NCBI RefSeq assembly: GCF_004360225.1
Contig: NZ_SNUA01000006.1
Location: 1-64,000 of the forward strand
Direction of reading: 5' to 3'
DNA from: Alcanivorax sp. 24
GTDB taxonomy: Bacteria; Pseudomonadota; Gammaproteobacteria; Pseudomonadales; Alcanivoracaceae
DNA: 64,000 bases
Shown here: positions 8,384 through 17,590 of the stretch, piece after piece
Layout of the letters: every line of letters begins with the position of its first letter
How positions within the stretch are numbered: position 1 is the stretch's first letter
Program-made: the position numbers and the translations under genes
Notes under the pieces: generated by a model
Databases searched by the model: none
Told to the model about the DNA's origin: nothing
What the model saw: the letters and a program-made list of their open reading frames with translations, nothing else

Positions 8384-9970
8384 TCAGGCTTTCAGGGAAA
8401 CGTTGTCGAATTTGGGTTTGCCCAGCAGGTTGTTCTTGAAACCCTGCACTTCGGCGGTGGTGGCGACGATGCTCTGGCGGAATGCCAGCGGCACCACCAG
8501 GGCGTTCTCCATGGCGATGCGTTGCGCCCGGGCCAGAGCTTCCTGGCGCTTACCCTGATCATCGCTGCTGCGTGAATCCAGCAACGCCTGATCAAAGCCT
8601 TCCGGCGCTTTGACCTGGCCGGCGTTGAAGTAGGACGTGCTGCTGTAGAGCAGGCTGTAAGTCAGGCTGGGATCGGGGCGGCCGGTCCAGGCCGAGAGCA
8701 GCATGTGCCCTTCCTTGCGCTGACCGAAATAGGCGGCGGACATGTCCGCGATGGTACCGGTGCGGAAGCGGCCGCGGATGCCGGCCTTGGAGAGTTGCTC
8801 CATCAGTACTTCCTGCATCTGCACCGAGGACTGATCGTTATAGCCGCGCAGGTCCAGCTCGATGCCGTCGGCGTGTCCGGCTTCCTTGAGCAGGGCCCGC
8901 GCCTTGTCCGGATCATGGGGATAGAGTTTGGCGGTTTGTGGATCATAGGCCCAGTGGCTTTTCGGCAGGTTCATGAAGGCCGGTTCGCCAGCGCCGGCCA
9001 TGGCGACGCGGACGAAGGCCTCGCGATCCACCGCGTAGTTGATGGCCTGTCTTACCCGTTCGTCATCCAATGGCTTGCGTGCCATGTTCATGTAGAACTG
9101 ATAGCAGTAGATGGTGGGATCGGCGAAGCCCTGCAGGGTGGGCAGTCGCTCGATCATCTGTTTCTGCCGGCCGTCCAGGTGGTAGGCCACCTGAGCCTGC
9201 CCGGACATCACCGAGCGCAGACGGGTGGCGCTGTCGGTGATGATCTTGAAGCTGATGGCGCCCACCGCGGGTTTGTTGGGGCCGTTGTAGTCGGCGTAAC
9301 GGGTCATCGCGACTTCGCTGCCATCGTCCCACTTCTGGAAGCGCATGAAGCCGGCGCCCACCGGGTTGCGGTCCACCCGGTTATTGTTGTCGGCCAGGGC
9401 CTTGGGGCTGACCATCATGCCGGCGCGGTCGGAAAGAATCAGCGGCAAGGCGCTGTCCGGGTTCTTCAGGTGCAGGGTGACCACGTGCTCACCGTTGACC
9501 TCGACGCGATCCACCGAGCTCAGGTCCTGACGAATGTTGGAAAACTCGGCGGTACGGCTGCGGTCGAGGTTGGTTTTCACCGCTTCGGCATTGAACGGGG
9601 TGCCGTCATGGAAGGTCACGCCCGGGCGCAGTTCCAGCACCAGGGTCTTGGGATCCGGGAAAGACCATTTCTGTGCCAGTCCGGGGGTGGCGCTAAGGGT
9701 GGTCGGGTCCCAATTGACCAAAGTGTCGTACATCGGGAACAGCAACGCATGATCGGAACCGGAGCCGCCGGTGGCGGGGTCCAGACTGGAAGGATTGGCT
9801 GGCGCGCTCACGGTCAGGGTGGCCTGTCCTCCGGCCTGCGCCCAACTCCATGAGGGCGACATCAAGGTGCCGGCCGCCACCGCGCCGGACAGCATGCCGA
9901 GGAAAGCGCGGCGGCCCATGGGCACGCCGTTGATGATCAGATCGTCGTCGTTGTTATCGTGATGGTTCAT
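8384..9970 (-). CDS. extracellular solute-binding protein (family 5) with Tat signal
   Basis: The periplasmic receptor of the importer (528 residues) carries an unusually acidic and Asn/His-rich start (MNHHDNNDDDLI) followed by a twin-arginine motif, GRRAFLGML, a hydrophobic stretch and a WAQA cleavage site near residue 45, so it is probably exported folded by Tat. The mature part shows SBP_bac_5 features: SSLDPATGGSGSDHALLFPMYDTL, PDPKTLVLELRPGVTFHDGTPFNAEAV and DERVRQAINYAVDREAFV. Family members bind peptides, nickel, opines, sugars or glutathione; the ligand here is unknown. Tat export is less common than Sec export in this family. Confidence 0.88.
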   Translation of the reverse strand: MNHHDNNDDDLIINGVPMGRRAFLGMLSGAVAAGTLMSPSWSWAQAGGQATLTVSAPANPSSLDPATGGSGSDHALLFPMYDTLVNWDPTTLSATPGLAQKWSFPDPKTLVLELRPGVTFHDGTPFNAEAVKTNLDRSRTAEFSNIRQDLSSVDRVEVNGEHVVTLHLKNPDSALPLILSDRAGMMVSPKALADNNNRVDRNPVGAGFMRFQKWDDGSEVAMTRYADYNGPNKPAVGAISFKIITDSATRLRSVMSGQAQVAYHLDGRQKQMIERLPTLQGFADPTIYCYQFYMNMARKPLDDERVRQAINYAVDREAFVRVAMAGAGEPAFMNLPKSHWAYDPQTAKLYPHDPDKARALLKEAGHADGIELDLRGYNDQSSVQMQEVLMEQLSKAGIRGRFRTGTIADMSAAYFGQRKEGHMLLSAWTGRPDPSLTYSLLYSSTSYFNAGQVKAPEGFDQALLDSRSSDDQGKRQEALARAQRIAMENALVVPLAFRQSIVATTAEVQGFKNNLLGKPKFDNVSLKA

Positions 9971-10010
9971 GATGCCCTACCTGTTGTTGTTGTGCTCAAA
10001 TTCGGGCGCG

Positions 10011-11072
10011 CTAGACCGTTTCGGTGGCGCTTTCCCGTCCAAACGAGATCGGTTGCTCCCGGTCCAGTGGACCGCCTTCACTGTCGGCGAAATGACAGGC
10101 CACCCAATGTTCGGGCGCGACTTCCCGCCAGGCTGGCTCCTGTTCGGCGCAGCGGGATTGGGCCGCCGGACAACGGGTGCGGAAGCGGCAGCCGGAAGGC
10201 GGCGCCAGCGGGCTGGGAATTTCCCCTTGCAGGCGGATGGCGCGGCGTTGGTCGCGCTGGCCGCTGGGCAACGGCAGAGGTTCCGCCGACAGCAGTGCCT
10301 GGGTGTAGGGGTGAATCGGTTTCTTGGTCACCGCCGCCGCCGGCCCCACTTCCATCAGGCGGCCCAGATACAGCACGCCAACGCGATCACTGACGTGGGA
10401 TACCACCGAGATGTCATGAGTAATGAAGGCGTAGGTGATACCCAGCTCTTTTTGCAGATCGGCGAACAGATTCAGCACGGATCCGCGAATGGACACGTCC
10501 AGCGCCGCCACCACCTCATCGCAAACAATGAAGCGGGGCTTCAGGGTCAGAGTGCGGGCGATGTTCACCCGTTGCTTCTGGCCGCCGGACAGTTCGTGTG
10601 GGTAGCGCCTGCCGATTTCCGCCGGCAGACCCACTCGCTCCAGCGCTTCCTTGGCGACCCGCTGGCGCTGGCGGGCGTCGCCCTCGCGCAGGATCTCCAT
10701 CGGTTCCATCACCGATTGCAGAATGCTCATGCGCGGGTTCAGCGCGGCATGGGGATCCTGAAAAATAATCTGGTAATCCCGGCGAATCTGGCGTTGCTCG
10801 GCCTTGGACAGCGTCGCCGGCTCCCGGCCCTGATAGCGGATGTGTCCGTCGGTGGCTTTGAGCAAACCGGCCAGGGCCCGGCCCAGGGTGGTTTTGCCGG
10901 AACCGGATTCACCGATGATGCCGAAGGTTTCACCGGGACGAATATGGAAGCTGACGCCATCCACCGCCTTCACGGTACCGGCACGGGTATGGAAATGAAT
11001 CACCAGGTCGTCCACCGAAACGGCATCGTCACGGTCGGCGACGGTTTGGGAAGCCAAAGCGTTCATGTTCAT
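10011..11072 (-). CDS. ABC transporter ATP-binding protein, DppF/OppF type
   Basis: This 353-residue ATPase has Walker A GESGSGKTT, Q-loop segment IFQDPHAALNPRMS, signature LSGGQKQRVNIARTL, and Walker B/D-loop FIVCDEVVAALDVS. The Walker B neighbourhood reads DEVVAALD where DEPTSALD is usual; the catalytic glutamate is kept, so activity is expected. The C-terminal CRFRTRCPAAQSRC motif is the Cys-rich oligopeptide transporter extension (oligo_HPY), which can hold an Fe-S cluster in some DppD/F proteins. The start overlaps the stop of the partner ATPase by 4 bases. Confidence 0.9.
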   Translation of the reverse strand: MNMNALASQTVADRDDAVSVDDLVIHFHTRAGTVKAVDGVSFHIRPGETFGIIGESGSGKTTLGRALAGLLKATDGHIRYQGREPATLSKAEQRQIRRDYQIIFQDPHAALNPRMSILQSVMEPMEILREGDARQRQRVAKEALERVGLPAEIGRRYPHELSGGQKQRVNIARTLTLKPRFIVCDEVVAALDVSIRGSVLNLFADLQKELGITYAFITHDISVVSHVSDRVGVLYLGRLMEVGPAAAVTKKPIHPYTQALLSAEPLPLPSGQRDQRRAIRLQGEIPSPLAPPSGCRFRTRCPAAQSRCAEQEPAWREVAPEHWVACHFADSEGGPLDREQPISFGRESATETV

Positions 11073-12079
11073 ACCGCTCCCGTCAGCGTCAGTTCATCCT
11101 TGCGCCAGCAGCGCACTTCCCGAAGGTCCTGGAACGGCTCCAGCTCAGGATGCTGTTCACATAAAGGCGCGGCGTGCGGGCAGCGCTGCTGGAAGCGACA
11201 GCCCGCGGGCATGTGATCCGGTGCCGGCACCCGGCCGGGAATCGAAGGCAAGCGGCTGCCACGCTCGCTCAGCCCGGGCAGGGAACGCAGCAGGCCGGAG
11301 GAATACGGGTGGCCCGGGCGGATCAGAACATCGTCCACCGGCGCGTTTTCCACCACCTCGCCGGCGTACATGGTCAGCAGTCGAGAGCAAGTTTCCGCCA
11401 CCACGCCCAGGTCGTGGGTGATGAACAGCAGAGCGGTGCCGTGGCTGTCGCTGAGCGAGCGCAGCAGATCAATGATCTGGGCCTGTACGGTGACGTCCAG
11501 AGCGGTGGTGGGTTCGTCGGCGATGACCAGCTTCGGCCGGCAAATCAGCGCCATGGCGATCATTACCCGTTGCCGCATGCCGCCGGAGAACTGATAGGGG
11601 TACTCGTCAATGCGGGTGTGGGGGGAAGGAATGCCAACCTCTTCCAGGGCGGCGATGGCCCGCTCGCGGGCCTCCGCGCGGCTGACTTTTTCGTGGCTGC
11701 GCAGCGTTTCCGTGAGTTGCTCGCCGACCGTGAACACCGGGTCCAGAGCACTCATCGGTTCCTGAAAGATCATGCTGATGTCGCGGCCGCGCAGGCGCCG
11801 GAATTCCCGCGCCGGCATGGTCAGCAGATCCCGGCCCTGGAACAGAATCCGGCCGCGGATCCGGGCCGTGCGGCTTGGCAGCAGGCCCAGCAGGGCAAGG
11901 CCCGTGACGGTTTTGCCGCAGCCGCTTTCGCCGACCACGCCGACTCGCTCGCCGGCGTTCACATCGAACGACACGTTGCGTGTGATCGAGGTTTCGCCAC
12001 CGGGTCGGGCGAAGGAAATACTCAGATCACGCACTTCCAACAGCGGCCTGTTGGTGCGCGCTTCCGGCGTTTGCGCCAT
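11069..12079 (-). CDS. ABC transporter ATP-binding protein, DppD/OppD type
   Basis: The first gene of the importer block (336 residues) has Walker [12 protein letters not shown], signature [14 protein letters not shown], Walker [13 protein letters not shown] and the C-terminal extension [15 protein letters not shown] of the oligopeptide/dipeptide family. The ATG at 12079 is chosen because GGAGG sits 6 bases upstream; a GTG 15 bases earlier is in frame but less well placed. It is followed by the DppF-type ATPase (ATGA overlap), the binding protein and two permeases, giving a complete D-F-A-B-C importer. Confidence 0.9.
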   Translation of the reverse strand: MAQTPEARTNRPLLEVRDLSISFARPGGETSITRNVSFDVNAGERVGVVGESGCGKTVTGLALLGLLPSRTARIRGRILFQGRDLLTMPAREFRRLRGRDISMIFQEPMSALDPVFTVGEQLTETLRSHEKVSRAEARERAIAALEEVGIPSPHTRIDEYPYQFSGGMRQRVMIAMALICRPKLVIADEPTTALDVTVQAQIIDLLRSLSDSHGTALLFITHDLGVVAETCSRLLTMYAGEVVENAPVDDVLIRPGHPYSSGLLRSLPGLSERGSRLPSIPGRVPAPDHMPAGCRFQQRCPHAAPLCEQHPELEPFQDLREVRCWRKDELTLTGAV

Positions 12080-12164
12080 GTTTGCCTCCGGCACTGGCCC
12101 GCATGATGTGTTGTCGCGGGTCTGTTGTTATCTGAATGTGTGCAGGGCCCTGTCGTGCGTGAAA

Positions 12165-12833
12165 TCACGCGTCGTCAGGTGCGCCATAAGCCGCTTTGAT
12201 GGTGGTGCGCACCGCGGCGTAATGGTCCATCAGTTTTTTCAGGCCGCTGTGCTGAGTCAGCAGCGAACCGAAATTCCATATCGGTGAAATCATTAACACG
12301 ATGGTGCGGACTGGCGCATCGTGACGCAGCTCGCCATTGCCGATGGCCAGTTTCACCGCGTGAGTCACATAGTCCTCGAAACTTCGGGACATGTTCGAAA
12401 TGCCGGCCTGAACCTTGGTGGAAATATGCTGGCTGGTGAAGCGGGCCTGGGCGGAGAGACTCCAGGGCCGGCGGCCTTTTTCGTGATCGTTGAACTGGTA
12501 GAAGCGCTCCGCGCTGTCCTTCGCGGCCAGTTCGATGCGCTGGTCCAGGGTCAGGCCGGGCTTGGCCCAGATTTCCTGGAAGGTGTTCTCGACGCTGTCG
12601 AAGGTCTCCTGGAACACCGCTTCAATCAGCGCTTCCTTGTTCCCGAAGTGGTAATGCAGGTTGGCCCGGGTGGTATTCACGACCTCGGCGATATCGCCGT
12701 AGCTGACGTCGCCGATGCCGCGCTGGATAAACAGCTCCCGGGCCGCCTGCTTGATCTGTGTCTTCATGGGCGGCTGGCCGAGTCGTGCTTTTTTCTCCGG
12801 ACGTCCCACGGGGGCTGTCTCCGACTGGTCCAA
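12165..12833 (-). CDS. TetR-family regulator
   Basis: The 222-residue protein has the TetR DNA-binding domain at about residues 23-70: IKQAARELFIQRGIGDVSYGDIAEVV followed by LHYHFGNKEALIEAVF. The rest is a variable ligand/dimer domain. The frame opens with a TTG at 12833 that has AGGA eight bases upstream; an ATG at 12767 would still keep the whole HTH. It is transcribed away from the carboxylase gene and in the same direction as the importer and ligase genes, so it is the likely local regulator of both arms, sensing a substrate or acyl-CoA intermediate (inference). Confidence 0.85.
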   Translation of the reverse strand: MDQSETAPVGRPEKKARLGQPPMKTQIKQAARELFIQRGIGDVSYGDIAEVVNTTRANLHYHFGNKEALIEAVFQETFDSVENTFQEIWAKPGLTLDQRIELAAKDSAERFYQFNDHEKGRRPWSLSAQARFTSQHISTKVQAGISNMSRSFEDYVTHAVKLAIGNGELRHDAPVRTIVLMISPIWNFGSLLTQHSGLKKLMDHYAAVRTTIKAAYGAPDDA

Positions 12834-12868
12834 ATTGGATTCCTAATCTGCAAGTAAATAAAAACCCT

Positions 12869-12884
12869 GTCAATACTAATTGAC
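12869..12884. promoter_or_regulatory. candidate TetR operator between regulator and carboxylase
   Basis: GTCAATACTAATTGAC is an inverted repeat with perfect 6-bp arms and a 4-base centre, in the AT-rich 140-base divergent intergenic region. It is followed by TAAGTAAGTAAAT direct repeats. Position and symmetry fit an operator for the adjacent TetR protein. Confidence 0.45.
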
Positions 12885-12973
12885 GTGTAAGTAAGTAAAT
12901 CGCTATCGTCGTACCCCGTGACCGGTGCAACCAGGTTTGCGCACCCATTCGAATAACAGGACGGACCAGCCCC

Positions 12974-15900
12974 ATGACCATTTCCAGACTGCTGATTGCC
13001 AACCGCGGAGAGGTGGCGGTACGCATTGCCCGAGCCGCCGCCGACCTGAACATCGCCACCGTGGCGGTGTACCCCGAGGACGACGCCACCTCCTTGCACA
13101 CCCGCCTGGCGGATCAGGCGGTGGCCCTGGAAGGGCGCGGCGTGGCGGCGTACCTGGACGGTGAGCAATTGCTGAAAGTGGCCCGGGAGCAGGGTTGCGA
13201 CGCGGTCCATCCCGGCTACGGCTTTCTTAGCGAAAGCCCCACCTTCGCCGCCCTGTGCGAACAGGCCGGTATCACTTTCGTCGGTCCTTCATCGGAAACC
13301 CTGTCGCTGCTGGGGGACAAGGCCCGGGCGCGGGAATTGGCGCAGGAATGCGATGTGCCGGTGGTGCCGGGCACCAATGGCGCCACTTCATTGGAGCAGG
13401 CCCGGGCGTTCCGTGCGGAACTGGGTGAGCAGGGCACGGTGATCGTCAAGGCCATCGCGGGTGGCGGTGGACGCGGCATGCGTATCGTCGGCCCGGATGA
13501 TGACCTGGACGAAGCCTATCGCCGCTGTCAGGCGGAGGCCGCCTCCTCATTCGGCAACGATGCCGTTTACGTGGAGCGCTTCGTGGCGCGGGCCCGTCAC
13601 ATTGAAGTTCAGATTGTCGGCGATGGCGGGGCCGAGCCGGTGCATTTGTGGGAGCGCGAGTGCAGTGTGCAGCGCCGCAACCAGAAACTGCTGGAAATCG
13701 CGCCGAGCCCCACGCTCTCGGAGGACATGCGCCGGCAATTGCTGGACGCGGCCCGGCGTATCGCCGGCCAGGTCGGTTATCGCGGCCTCGGTACCTTTGA
13801 GTTTCTGGTCGACGCGGATGAATCCCGCTTCGCCTTTATCGAAGCGAACCCGCGCTTGCAAGTGGAGCATACCGTCACCGAGGAGGTGACCGGTGTGGAT
13901 CTGGTGCAGACGCAACTGCGCCTGTTTGGCGGTTCCTCCCTGGCCGAGCTGGGGTTGGTGTCCGGGCGTGAGCCCGCGCCGACGGGATACGCGATCCAGT
14001 TGCGCATCAACATGGAAACCATGAGCGCCAACGGGGACACCCAGCCCAGCGGTGGTACCCTGACCACCTTCGAGGCCCCCGGCGGCCCGGGTGTGCGCGT
14101 GGATACCTTCGGTTACCGCGGTTACCGCACCAGCCCTCACTACGATTCCCTGCTGGCCAAGCTGATCGTGCACAGTCGCGGCGCGGATTACGCCGACGCC
14201 GTGGGGCGGGCCTATCGGGCCTTGTGTCAGTTCCGTATCGAAGGCGTGGAAACCAACATCGGCTTTCTGCAGAACCTGCTGCAACGCGATGAGGTGGTGA
14301 GCAACACGCTGCACACCCGTTTCGTGGATGAGCACATGGCGGAACTGGTGGGCGATGCCGAGCACCGGCAATTGCACTTCAGCAGCGGCGCCGAGGAACA
14401 GGCTTCCGCCTCTCAACGGGTGGAGGGGCCGGCGGGCAGCGAAGCGGTGATCACGCCGATGCAGGGCGTGCTGGTGGAATACCTGGTGACGGAAGGGGAC
14501 ACGGTGCGGGCCGGGCAGCCGGTGGCCTTTGTCGAGGCGATGAAAATGCAGCACCAGGTGGTGGCCTCGGTGAGCGGTATCGTGCGCTTGTGCGCGCTGG
14601 AGGTAGGCGATGCCGTCGGTAAGGACGAGCCGCTGTTGTTCGTGGAGCCGGCGGAGGTCGGCAACGAGCAGGGTGCCGAGGAAGAGGACATTGATCTGGA
14701 TTACATCCGTCCCGATCTGGCGCGGCTGAAACAGCGGCTGGCGCTGCTGGAGGATGAGAACCGCCCCGATGCGGTGGCCAAACGCCGTCGCACCGGCCAG
14801 CGTACCGCCCGGGAAAACGTGGCGGCGATTTGCGATGAAGACAGCTTCATTGAATACGGTGGTCTGACCATCGCTGCCCAGAAAGCCCGCCGCAGTGTCG
14901 AGGATCTGATCAAGAATACCCCGGCGGATGGCATGGTCACCGGCATCGGATCGGTGAATGGTGACCTGTTCGACGACAGCAAGAGCCGCTGCGTGGTGCT
15001 GGCCTACGATTACACCGTGCTGGCCGGCACCCAGGGCACCATGAACCACAAGAAGACGGATCGGATTCTGGAAGTGGCGGAAAAGCACCGTCTGCCGGTG
15101 ATCTTTTTCGCTGAAGGCGGCGGTGGCCGTCCCGGCGATACCGACAACGCCACCAAGGTGGCGGGTCTGGACGGTCCCAGCTTCCTGCAATACGCCCGGC
15201 TCAGTGGTCTGGTGCCGCGTATCGCGGTGGTGTCCGGACGCTGTTTTGCCGGCAACGCGGTGTTCGCCGGTTGCAGCGATCTGATGATCGCCACCGAGAA
15301 CGCCTGCATCGGCATGGCCGGCCCGGCGATGATCGAAGGGGGCGGCCTGGGTTCGTTCCGGCCCGAGGAAGTGGGGCCTGTGTCGGTGCAGCGCCACAAC
15401 GGCGTGATCGATTGCGTGGTCAAGGATGAGGAAGAAGGCGCCGCCCTGGCGAAGAAACTGATGGGCTATTTCCAGGGGCCGGTGGACAACTGGGACTGCG
15501 AGGATCAGCGTTGGCTGCGCCGGGCGATCCCGGAAAATCGTCTGCACGCCTATGACGTGCGCTCCCTGATTCGCATTCTGGTGGACAGCGATTCCTACCT
15601 GGAACTGCGGCCGGATTTCGCGCCGGGCATGATCACCGGGTTCATCCGCATCGAAGGTCGTCCGCTGGGACTGATCGCCAACGACCCGAAAGTGCTGGGT
15701 GGCGCCATCGACGCACCGGGGGCGGACAAGGCGTCCCGCTTCATGCAGTTGTGCGATGCCTTCGGTATTCCGATGCTGAGTTTGTGCGACACCCCTGGAT
15801 TCATGGTTGGTCCCGATGAAGAAAAGACCGCCACTGTGCGCCACACTTGCCGCATGTTCGTCACCGCCGCCAGTCTTTCCGTGCCGCTGTTCTCCATCGT

Positions 15901-16270
15901 GCTGCGCAAGGGGTATGGCTTGGGGGCTCAGGGCATGACCGGTGGCTCTTTCCATGCACCGTTCTATTGCGCTTCCTGGCCCACCGGTGAATTTGGTGGC
16001 ATGGGACTGGAGGGTGCGGTGAATCTGGCTTATCGCAAGGAACTGGATGCCCAGGAAACGCCGGAAGAACGTCAGGCGCTGTATGAGAAGCTGGTGGCCC
16101 AGCTGTACGAGAAAGGGCAGGCGCTGAGCATGGCCGCGGCCCTGGAAATCGACGCCGTGATCGACCCGGTGGATACCCGTGCCTGGGTGATGCGCGGCCT
16201 GCGGGCTCAGCCGCCGGAAGGCATGGCGCCGATCACCGGCAAGCGGCGGCCGATGATTGATACGTGGTAA
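12974..16270 (+). CDS. single-chain biotin-dependent acyl-CoA carboxylase (BC-BCCP-CT)
   Basis: This 1098-residue protein fuses all three activities of an acyl-CoA carboxylase. Residues 1-450 are biotin carboxylase, starting SRLLIANRGEVAVRI, with the ATP-grasp loop KAIAGGGGRGMRIV and the segment FIEANPRLQVEHTVTEE. Residues about 490-560 are a biotin carrier domain with the biotinylation motif VEAMKMQ (Lys524). Residues 580-1098 are a two-part carboxyltransferase of the propionyl/methylcrotonyl/acetyl type, including LIANDPKVLGGAIDAPGADKASRFMQLCD split around the PKVLGG and TPGFMVG signatures and SFHAPFYCASWPTGEFGGMG. Housekeeping ACC is normally split into AccABCD, so a one-chain form divergent from a TetR gene suggests a dedicated catabolic or specialised role. 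Acyl substrate unknown. Confidence 0.88.
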   Translation: MTISRLLIANRGEVAVRIARAAADLNIATVAVYPEDDATSLHTRLADQAVALEGRGVAAYLDGEQLLKVAREQGCDAVHPGYGFLSESPTFAALCEQAGITFVGPSSETLSLLGDKARARELAQECDVPVVPGTNGATSLEQARAFRAELGEQGTVIVKAIAGGGGRGMRIVGPDDDLDEAYRRCQAEAASSFGNDAVYVERFVARARHIEVQIVGDGGAEPVHLWERECSVQRRNQKLLEIAPSPTLSEDMRRQLLDAARRIAGQVGYRGLGTFEFLVDADESRFAFIEANPRLQVEHTVTEEVTGVDLVQTQLRLFGGSSLAELGLVSGREPAPTGYAIQLRINMETMSANGDTQPSGGTLTTFEAPGGPGVRVDTFGYRGYRTSPHYDSLLAKLIVHSRGADYADAVGRAYRALCQFRIEGVETNIGFLQNLLQRDEVVSNTLHTRFVDEHMAELVGDAEHRQLHFSSGAEEQASASQRVEGPAGSEAVITPMQGVLVEYLVTEGDTVRAGQPVAFVEAMKMQHQVVASVSGIVRLCALEVGDAVGKDEPLLFVEPAEVGNEQGAEEEDIDLDYIRPDLARLKQRLALLEDENRPDAVAKRRRTGQRTARENVAAICDEDSFIEYGGLTIAAQKARRSVEDLIKNTPADGMVTGIGSVNGDLFDDSKSRCVVLAYDYTVLAGTQGTMNHKKTDRILEVAEKHRLPVIFFAEGGGGRPGDTDNATKVAGLDGPSFLQYARLSGLVPRIAVVSGRCFAGNAVFAGCSDLMIATENACIGMAGPAMIEGGGLGSFRPEEVGPVSVQRHNGVIDCVVKDEEEGAALAKKLMGYFQGPVDNWDCEDQRWLRRAIPENRLHAYDVRSLIRILVDSDSYLELRPDFAPGMITGFIRIEGRPLGLIANDPKVLGGAIDAPGADKASRFMQLCDAFGIPMLSLCDTPGFMVGPDEEKTATVRHTCRMFVTAASLSVPLFSIVLRKGYGLGAQGMTGGSFHAPFYCASWPTGEFGGMGLEGAVNLAYRKELDAQETPEERQALYEKLVAQLYEKGQALSMAAALEIDAVIDPVDTRAWVMRGLRAQPPEGMAPITGKRRPMIDTW

Positions 16271-16277
16271 AAAGAAG

Positions 16278-16468
16278 CGCTGGCACGCAACACGCTTGCT
16301 CGCTGGCACGCCATACTTGCAACGAATATGAGCGGAGCCCGGAAACGCCACACTGCTCGGCAACGCTGGGCGACCACAAGTCTTTGCCCGGGTACGCTGG
16401 CATGCGATCCATCGACTTTGGTGTTGATGTTTTCGCGTGCCAGCGTGTTGCGTGCACGCGTGCCAGCG
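16278..16468. repeat. 191-bp inverted-repeat element between convergent genes
   Basis: The space between the stops of the carboxylase and the hydroxyacid dehydrogenase is almost filled by two imperfect 34-base arms in inverted orientation: CGCTGGCACGCAACACGC at 16278-16295 and its complement near 16442-16460, each also containing a second CGCTGGCACGC copy. It may be a small non-autonomous element or a long hairpin that ends both transcripts. Confidence 0.55.
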
Positions 16469-16477
16469 TCCTTATCT

Positions 16478-17407
16478 TCAACCCACTATATTCAACAGCG
16501 ACTCCCCCCGCGCGATCCGCCCCACCTGATCGCGCAGGAACGCCGACAGCCGGGGTTTCAGTGCCTCGCTACGGCCGCCCACATGCGGTGTGATCAGAGT
16601 GTTCGGCGCATCCCACAGAGGATGATCCTCGGGCAGGGGCTCCGGCTCCACCACATCCAGAGCGGCACGCAGCCGTCCGCTTCGCAGTTCCGCCAGCAGG
16701 GCATCGGTGTCCACCACCGGGCCTCGTGCCACGTTCACCACCAGTGCGCCATCGGGTAGGCGTGCCAGAAAATCGGCGTTCACCAGATGGTGGGTGGCGT
16801 CATTAAGCGGGGTGATCAGCACCACGATTTCCGCTTGCGGCAGCAGCGTGGGCAGTTCGGTATTGGCGTGGACAATGCCAAGATCATCTTCCCGGGCTTT
16901 TTGTCCCATCCGCAGCAGGGTCACGCCGAATGGCAGCAAACGCATGGCGATGGCGCGGCCGATGCCGCCGGCGCCGATGATCAATACGGTGCGGTCCACC
17001 AGCCCCGGTGTTTGTTTCGGGGCCCAGCGGTGGGCTTTCTGGTCCACGGCGAAATCATAAAGGGCCCGCTGGCCCGCCAGAATCAGGCTCAGCGCCAATT
17101 CGGCGGTGGCTTCCGCGTGCAGGCCATAGGCATTGGCCACGGTGGCGCCGCCGGCGGCCTCGACAAAGCCGTCGTACCCGGTGGATTGAGTCTGCACCAG
17201 TTTCAGATTGGGAAGCTGCCCCAGGCGTGCCAGTCCGGTGCTGCCGGCGGGATGATGAAACACTACCGCGTCGATCTCTTCCGGCGACACCGGAGGATCA
17301 TCGCGCAAATCCCACTTCACCAGCCGCAATGGTCCCGCCACGTCCCGTAGAGTATCCATATGCCAGGAAGTGGGCAGGGCAAGGGTTTTGATGTCCAGAG
17401 TGGTCAT
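16478..17407 (-). CDS. D-2-hydroxyacid dehydrogenase (NAD(P)-binding)
   Basis: The 309-residue enzyme should interconvert a 2-hydroxyacid and its 2-oxoacid, like glyoxylate/hydroxypyruvate reductases. The Rossmann motif GAGGIG is at residues 145-150, the catalytic Arg lies in NVARGPVVDTDALL, the Glu in VVEPEPLPEDHPLW and the His in ITPHVGG. The start at 17407 gives a normal-length protein; the open frame continuing upstream to 17698 only reads through a REP hairpin and is not coding. An AAGGGAAA stretch precedes the ATG. The neighbouring class V aminotransferase could supply a 2-oxoacid such as glyoxylate or hydroxypyruvate, but the two genes are divergent. Confidence 0.87.
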   Translation of the reverse strand: MTTLDIKTLALPTSWHMDTLRDVAGPLRLVKWDLRDDPPVSPEEIDAVVFHHPAGSTGLARLGQLPNLKLVQTQSTGYDGFVEAAGGATVANAYGLHAEATAELALSLILAGQRALYDFAVDQKAHRWAPKQTPGLVDRTVLIIGAGGIGRAIAMRLLPFGVTLLRMGQKAREDDLGIVHANTELPTLLPQAEIVVLITPLNDATHHLVNADFLARLPDGALVVNVARGPVVDTDALLAELRSGRLRAALDVVEPEPLPEDHPLWDAPNTLITPHVGGRSEALKPRLSAFLRDQVGRIARGESLLNIVG

Positions 17408-17516
17408 GATGGTTTCCCTTGGAGGTGATAGGGCAAGAGGGTTTCCATTGTAGGGGGTGGGGCCGGAGAGGCATAGGTTGTTGGCCGTCGGCTCTGAATA
17501 TATCAATTCGTTCCGC

Positions 17517-17590
17517 ATTCGCTGCCAAGGCAGCTTCCCACAGCAGCTTCCTGGCCTCCCTTTCTGTGGGAAGCTGCCTTGGCAGCGAAT
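17517..17590. repeat. REP-type palindrome
   Basis: ATTCGCTGCCAAGGCAGCTT is mirrored by AAGCTGCCTTGGCAGCGAAT around a short variable centre containing TCCCACAG and CTGTGGGA. This gives a hairpin with a stem of about 26 bp. The same element recurs at 19420 and 53389. Confidence 0.85.

Noticed and set aside
13547-16363. 938-codon minus-strand open frame antisense to the carboxylase
   Set aside because: His/Arg/Gln-rich shadow of a strongly supported three-domain enzyme; no ribosome site or motifs.
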